Assembly: GCA_963728145.1 (NCBI GenBank)
Contig: CAVSJA010000006.1
Span: 248,001 to 312,000, forward strand
Direction of reading: 5' to 3'
Length of the DNA stretch: 64,000 nt
Source: CAVSJA01 sp963728145
GTDB taxonomy: Bacteria > Bacteroidota > Bacteroidia > Chitinophagales > Chitinophagaceae
Of this stretch, positions 60,820 to 64,000 are shown in pieces. The notes beneath the pieces were generated by a model. That model saw nothing but the letters and a program-made list of their open reading frames with translations. It was not told the DNA's origin and searched no databases. A program made the position numbers and the translations under genes. Each line of letters opens with the position of its first letter. Position 1 is the stretch's first letter.

Positions 60820-60842
60820 TTGTATTAATCCATATATTTGTG

Positions 60843-60874
60843 AAGTCCTGATCCCCGATTAGGACTTTATTTTT
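60843..60874 (+). terminator. Rho-independent terminator after the DUF3078 gene
   Basis: AAGTCCT / AGGACTT, 7-bp stem, 11-base loop, then TATTTTT, 23 bases after the stop. A TATATTTG -7-like box (60833-60840) lies directly before it, so the hairpin could also fall within the scpA leader. Confidence 0.75.
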
Positions 60875-60892
60875 AATTCAACTTATTAACGC

Positions 60893-61663
60893 GTGAACCA
60901 GGCTTCGTACCAGATAAGACTACCGCAATTTGAGGGTCCATTTGACTTGTTATTATTCTTCATCGAGCGCGATGAATTGGACATCTACAATATTCCTATT
61001 ACCAGAATTACAAATGATTTCCTGGAATATATCCACAAGCAGGAACAATTGAATATTGAACTTTCAAGTGAATTCATTCTTTTCATTTCAACCCTTATGC
61101 GGATAAAGGCCAAAATGTTATTACCGCGTAAAGAACTGGATGCTCAAGGAAATGAGATCGATCCAAGATTGGAATTGATAAGTAAAATACTTGAATACAA
61201 AAAATTCAAGGAAGCTTCAGCGAAGATGGCTGAAATGGAAGCATTGCGTATGCTGATGGCGAAAAGAGGAAATCTGCAACAGGAACTTTCACATATCGGG
61301 GAAGAAGCGGGAGAGGGCACTGAGATACAGTCAGTCACTTTGTTTAAACTAATGAAGGCCTTCGAGCGTGTAATGAAAAGATTGGATGAAAGAAACAAAA
61401 GACCGGTCCATACAGTAGTTCAATATACTTATACCATGGAGGGCAGCAGGGAATACATGCTCGACACGGTAAAGGAGCAAAAGGCAATGGCCTTTGAAAA
61501 AATATTCGAAGTCTGCGAAAACAGAATACACGCCATCTTTCTATTTCTCTCCCTATTGGAATTGATCCAACAGAAATACATGGCCATCATGGTCGGCGAG
61601 GGAATGAACAATTTCATCTTAGAATGGAATGAGTTTCGGCAGGAGGATGAGGTTCCTTCTTAG
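60893..61663 (+). CDS. scpA: Segregation and condensation protein A
   Basis: 256 residues from GTG 60893 (MNQASYQIRLPQFEGPFDLLLFFIERDELDIYNIPI). ScpA is the kleisin that joins the SMC heads and, with ScpB, condenses and separates chromosomes. The N-terminal HTH-like and C-terminal winged-helix regions (KRPVHTVVQYTYTMEGSREYML...RIHAIFLFLSLLELIQQ) are both complete. scpB, usually the next gene, is not downstream here. A GGTTGA-type mixed palindrome element follows. Confidence 0.93.
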   Translation: MNQASYQIRLPQFEGPFDLLLFFIERDELDIYNIPITRITNDFLEYIHKQEQLNIELSSEFILFISTLMRIKAKMLLPRKELDAQGNEIDPRLELISKILEYKKFKEASAKMAEMEALRMLMAKRGNLQQELSHIGEEAGEGTEIQSVTLFKLMKAFERVMKRLDERNKRPVHTVVQYTYTMEGSREYMLDTVKEQKAMAFEKIFEVCENRIHAIFLFLSLLELIQQKYMAIMVGEGMNNFILEWNEFRQEDEVPS

Positions 61664-61672
61664 GAGATCGGG

Positions 61673-61760
61673 GTTGATAAGGTTGTTCCTCCCGCCGACG
61701 GCGGGACGGGAATGCAAGGTTGTTCCCGCTTTCGCGGGAATGCAAAGTTGACAGGGTCCG
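61673..61760. repeat. Mixed GGTTG/TTCCCGC palindrome element, copy with 25-base identity to 9228
   Basis: GGGTTGATAAGGTTG units, a hairpin CCCGCC-GACG..GGCGGG (61690-61707), the 25-base copy at 61718-61742 identical to 9228-9252, and the units AAGTTGACAGGG. The rest of 61761-61867 holds only a short AATTAACCAATTAACCAATC-type run before the pirin gene. Confidence 0.85.
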
Positions 61761-61867
61761 AAGGTTGGCAATACGTATAAATAATTCCTAATCAACTAAT
61801 TAACCAATTAACCAATCAACTAAGAAAATCGGCTCGCTATTTGATGTTTAAACATTAAACTTATAAT

Positions 61868-62593
61868 ATGAGCAAAACAACTTTACATCCGGCTTCCGAA
61901 CGCGGGCATGTGAATTTTGGTTGGCTGGACAGCCATCATTCCTTCAGTTTTGGACATTGGTATGATCCAAACAAGATCCATTTCGGCGCATTGCGTGTAT
62001 TGAATGACGATATCGTAGAAGGCGGAGGCGGGTTTGGAACGCATCCCCATGATAATATGGAGATCGTTTCAATACCGCTTAATGGTGCATTGGCGCATAA
62101 GGATAGTACGGGAACTGATGGGATCATTCAAACAGGAGATGTGCAGATCATGAGTGCGGGTTCCGGCATTCGTCACTCTGAATACAACAACTCAAAGACC
62201 AATCCGGTAAACTTTTTACAGATCTGGGTATTTCCGAAGGAAAAGAATATCAAACCACATTATGCGCAGAAAAATTTTGATGCTTCAGACAGAAAAAATC
62301 AATGGCAGGTAGTTGTGAGTCCGGATGAAGCTGAAGGTGGAGTTTGGATCAACCAGGATTCTCGTTTTGCATTAACCATACTGGATAAAGGAAAAAGCAT
62401 TGGGTTCAGTCCAAAGTACAAAGGCAGTGGAGTTTATTTCTTTGTGATTGAAGGTTCAGTTGAAGTTGAAGGAAAAAAACTTAACAGGCGTGACGCAGTT
62501 GGGATTGTCGGTCTAGATAATATGACTATCGCTGCCGTTTCGGATGCCGAGATTTTGGCGATAGAAGTGCCGATGATAGGTGAAGAGAATTAG
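61868..62593 (+). CDS. Pirin-family bicupin protein
   Basis: 241 residues with the pirin cupin metal site FGTHPHDNMEIVSIP (about 57-71) and IMSAGSGIRHSEYNN (about 97-111), which give His, His, His and Glu ligands. The second cupin half ends the chain. Bacterial pirins include quercetin 2,3-dioxygenase-like enzymes and redox-sensing regulators; which applies here is unknown. The stop is followed immediately by a GGCAATAG array shared with the convergent L,D-transpeptidase. Confidence 0.92.
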   Translation: MSKTTLHPASERGHVNFGWLDSHHSFSFGHWYDPNKIHFGALRVLNDDIVEGGGGFGTHPHDNMEIVSIPLNGALAHKDSTGTDGIIQTGDVQIMSAGSGIRHSEYNNSKTNPVNFLQIWVFPKEKNIKPHYAQKNFDASDRKNQWQVVVSPDEAEGGVWINQDSRFALTILDKGKSIGFSPKYKGSGVYFFVIEGSVEVEGKKLNRRDAVGIVGLDNMTIAAVSDAEILAIEVPMIGEEN

Positions 62594-62762
62594 TAATGGG
62601 CAATAGGCAATGGGCAATGGGCAAGGGGCAATAGGCAAAAGGCAATGAGCAATAGGCATTTCTTTAATACAAACGACTTTTGCAATTCAACTTTGCCAAT
62701 TGCCTATTGCCAATTGCCTATTGTCCATTGCCCATTGCCCATTGCCCATTGCCTATTGCTCA
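62594..62762. repeat. GGCAATAG/GGCAATGG array with complementary arm, copy 3
   Basis: About eight units GGGCAATAGG/GGCAATGG (62597-62660), a 35-base centre, then about nine complementary TTGCCTAT/TTGCCCAT units (62695-62760). It fills the convergent intergenic gap completely, from the pirin stop into the stop codon of the next gene. Confidence 0.93.
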
Positions 62763-63385
62763 TATATCCAAAGCAAAACCGGTTTTTGCTTTTTCTTGAT
62801 TATCCCGGCTAGTTCCTGAAGAAATGCGGGCGAAACGGTAGGACATCCTTCACTCTGGCAAAGGGGTAAGGGGTGAACCTCATTATCGGGTACACACTCA
62901 TGTGAATGAAGAACAACATATCTCCTGAAAGCATTGCTATTGCTGCTATCCAGCCCATGTAGTTTAAAGGCTAACCCAAATTCTCCCTGGTACGAATCAC
63001 CAATCTTGTAGCGACCAAGCGAGGTACAACCACAACCTACTTTATTACCATATTCCCTTCCGTTAAGCCAGGTTTTCTTGCAATTGCCATGAGTTACCAG
63101 GCCACTGTTTAAAACCGAATCTTTTTGAAGGTCGATGACAAAGAAGCGTTTCTTACCTGATTCTTCACTCATGTCAATGAGAAAGCATATAGTTGAATCG
63201 AATTTCTTTGACTTTGCGAATCGTTTTGCTTCATCAGATTTAACAAGGATCTTATCCAGCAGGAGCTTGTTAGTTGTCAGATAAAAGTCGTTCGACTTTT
63301 CCTTATGAAACCGGGAGTAATACCAGGCGGCACTGGCTAAGATAAATACGAGAAAGACGGAAAAGAATAAAAGGAACTTCTTCAT
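62753..63385 (-). CDS. Murein L,D-transpeptidase catalytic domain protein (YkuD-like)
   Basis: 210 residues with one N-terminal membrane segment (about 4-24). The domain at about 65-205 carries GNKVGCGCTSLGRYKIGDSYQG, LHSHECVPDN (catalytic His) and SEGCPTVSP with the nucleophile Cys (about 180). It would form 3-3 peptidoglycan cross-links or anchor lipoproteins, facing the periplasm. The final GAG CAA TAG is part of the GGCAATAG array, so the stop codon is repeat-derived as in rbfA. Confidence 0.88.
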   Translation of the reverse strand: MKKFLLFFSVFLVFILASAAWYYSRFHKEKSNDFYLTTNKLLLDKILVKSDEAKRFAKSKKFDSTICFLIDMSEESGKKRFFVIDLQKDSVLNSGLVTHGNCKKTWLNGREYGNKVGCGCTSLGRYKIGDSYQGEFGLAFKLHGLDSSNSNAFRRYVVLHSHECVPDNEVHPLPLCQSEGCPTVSPAFLQELAGIIKKKQKPVLLWIYEQ

Positions 63386-63420
63386 AAAAAGCAGTTAAGC
63401 ATCCATGACAGATGCTTAAC
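63386..63420 (-). terminator. Terminator of the gene at 63473
   Basis: GTTAAGCATC / GATGCTTAAC, a perfect 10-bp stem with a 7-base loop (63394-63420), followed on the minus strand by TGCTTTTT. It ends just before the L,D-transpeptidase ATG. Confidence 0.75.
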
Positions 63421-63472
63421 GCTTCCTCTTCCACACTATGCGGACCCAATCGTTAAACTATTTTGAAAAATT

Positions 63473-64000
63473 TTAACGGTCTATGCCAAATGCAAACGTT
63501 GCATAGGAGATATCTTTTTTGCCAGTTCCAGATGTCATCATCAAATTAACGAATCCATATTCACCCGGCTCGAGGGCTTTTTCGGGAACAAGAATGTATA
63601 TTCCTTCACTCGGATTTTTGACGAGGTAAGGAATTCCTTCAGCATTGTAGTCCGCCTTTGTTCCCATTGCACCCATACTTGTTATCGTTGCTTCTCGTAC
63701 GTTGTTCTTTGTTTTGAATTTGTATAGTCGAATGTAGTTTGTGGGATCGCCCATCGTTACGGACATTTTCATAGCAAATTGTGGCTGGCTATTGGGAACT
63801 CTTACAGAAGAGCTACTCCCCTCCATTTTATAAGCCGAAGATGAGCCGCCAAACCCGGCCAATTTCATCTTGTTAACCATTGTTACCTTGTCCTTTTCAA
63901 GGCTATTCAGATGATTGCTGTCACCGATGACATAGAGATGGTTCATCAATTCGGGCTTAAAAGCAGGTTCTCCATTGGTTTGTCCCTTAACGGTGATTGC
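63473..64000 (-). CDS. Secreted-looking protein of unknown function, N-terminus beyond the window
   Basis: The frame stays open from the window edge (AITVKGQTNGEPAFKPELMNHLYVIGDS) to a stop at 63473, so the apparent start MMNHLYVI is internal and at least 175 residues are present. It holds KMKLAGFGGSSSAYKMEG, FAMKMSVTMGDPTNYIRLYKF and a last beta-rich half (EPGEYGFVNLMMTSGTG) that looks like a beta-sandwich. I recognise no named domain. The GEP...G pattern suggests an envelope protein. Ends at the terminator 63386-63420. Confidence 0.7.
   Translation of the reverse strand, partial: AITVKGQTNGEPAFKPELMNHLYVIGDSNHLNSLEKDKVTMVNKMKLAGFGGSSSAYKMEGSSSSVRVPNSQPQFAMKMSVTMGDPTNYIRLYKFKTKNNVREATITSMGAMGTKADYNAEGIPYLVKNPSEGIYILVPEKALEPGEYGFVNLMMTSGTGKKDISYATFAFGIDR

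Noticed and set aside
1..64000. tRNA or rRNA genes
   Set aside because: I looked for TTCGAATCC-type T-arms and conserved 16S/23S strings on both strands and saw none that folds.

Overview
The window is a piece of a Bacteroidota chromosome, most likely from the Chitinophagaceae. The support is two SusC/SusD outer-membrane pairs, type IX secretion features (a PorZ homologue, a type B sorting domain with SprB-like repeats, a propeller protein with a C-terminal sorting tail), a HmuY-type heme lipoprotein, a rskA-type anti-sigma factor, and -7 boxes of the form TAnnTTTG. No plasmid, phage, IS, CRISPR, rRNA or tRNA gene is visible.

Layout. 1-9.2 kb: end of an unknown gene, a cyclophilin lipoprotein, gcvH, an ECF sigma/anti-sigma pair, VanZ-like protein, prfA, an amidohydrolase, recO and porZ. 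9.4-22.8 kb: an MMPL/RND exporter, then two SusC/SusD loci separated by a small secreted protein. 22.9-33.2 kb: minus-strand block with a carboxypeptidase-regulatory-like protein, a TlpA-like lipoprotein, gatB, a two-PDZ protein, an M28 peptidase and alaS, followed by an M23 peptidase on the plus strand. 33.3-37.2 kb: a heme-uptake locus (AraC regulator, TonB receptor, HmuY). 37.2-44.5 kb: a hairpin-rich spacer, a giant SprB-like secreted protein, then a glycosyltransferase and a sugar-nucleotide epimerase lying between two related ~135-bp direct repeats. 44.5-64 kb: housekeeping genes (ileS, DksA-like, S9 peptidase, MsbA-like ABC exporter, rbfA, LolC/E-like permease, N-half of transketolase, WecA/MraY-like transferase, frr, PPK2, mscL, scpA, pirin, L,D-transpeptidase).

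The most unusual property is between the genes. Many intergenic spaces are filled by short tandem units (8-mers of the GGTTGACA type or the GGCAATAG/GGCAATGG type, plus CTCTGCG-, TTGATTGT- and TTATTGA-like units). Most of these are followed by the complementary units, giving slipped, long hairpins. Many begin in or within a few bases of a stop codon, and in rbfA and the L,D-transpeptidase the repeat unit itself supplies the stop codon. The unrelated unit sequences share one architecture, which I regard as the best candidate here for an undescribed element system.

A second pattern is a set of apparent single-base frameshifts, mostly in short homopolymers (anti-sigma factor, SusD, a secreted protein, gatB, probably the LolC/E-like permease). 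Because gatB and lolC/E are normally needed genes, assembly error is the simplest explanation, and those reading frames should be read as probably intact in the organism.
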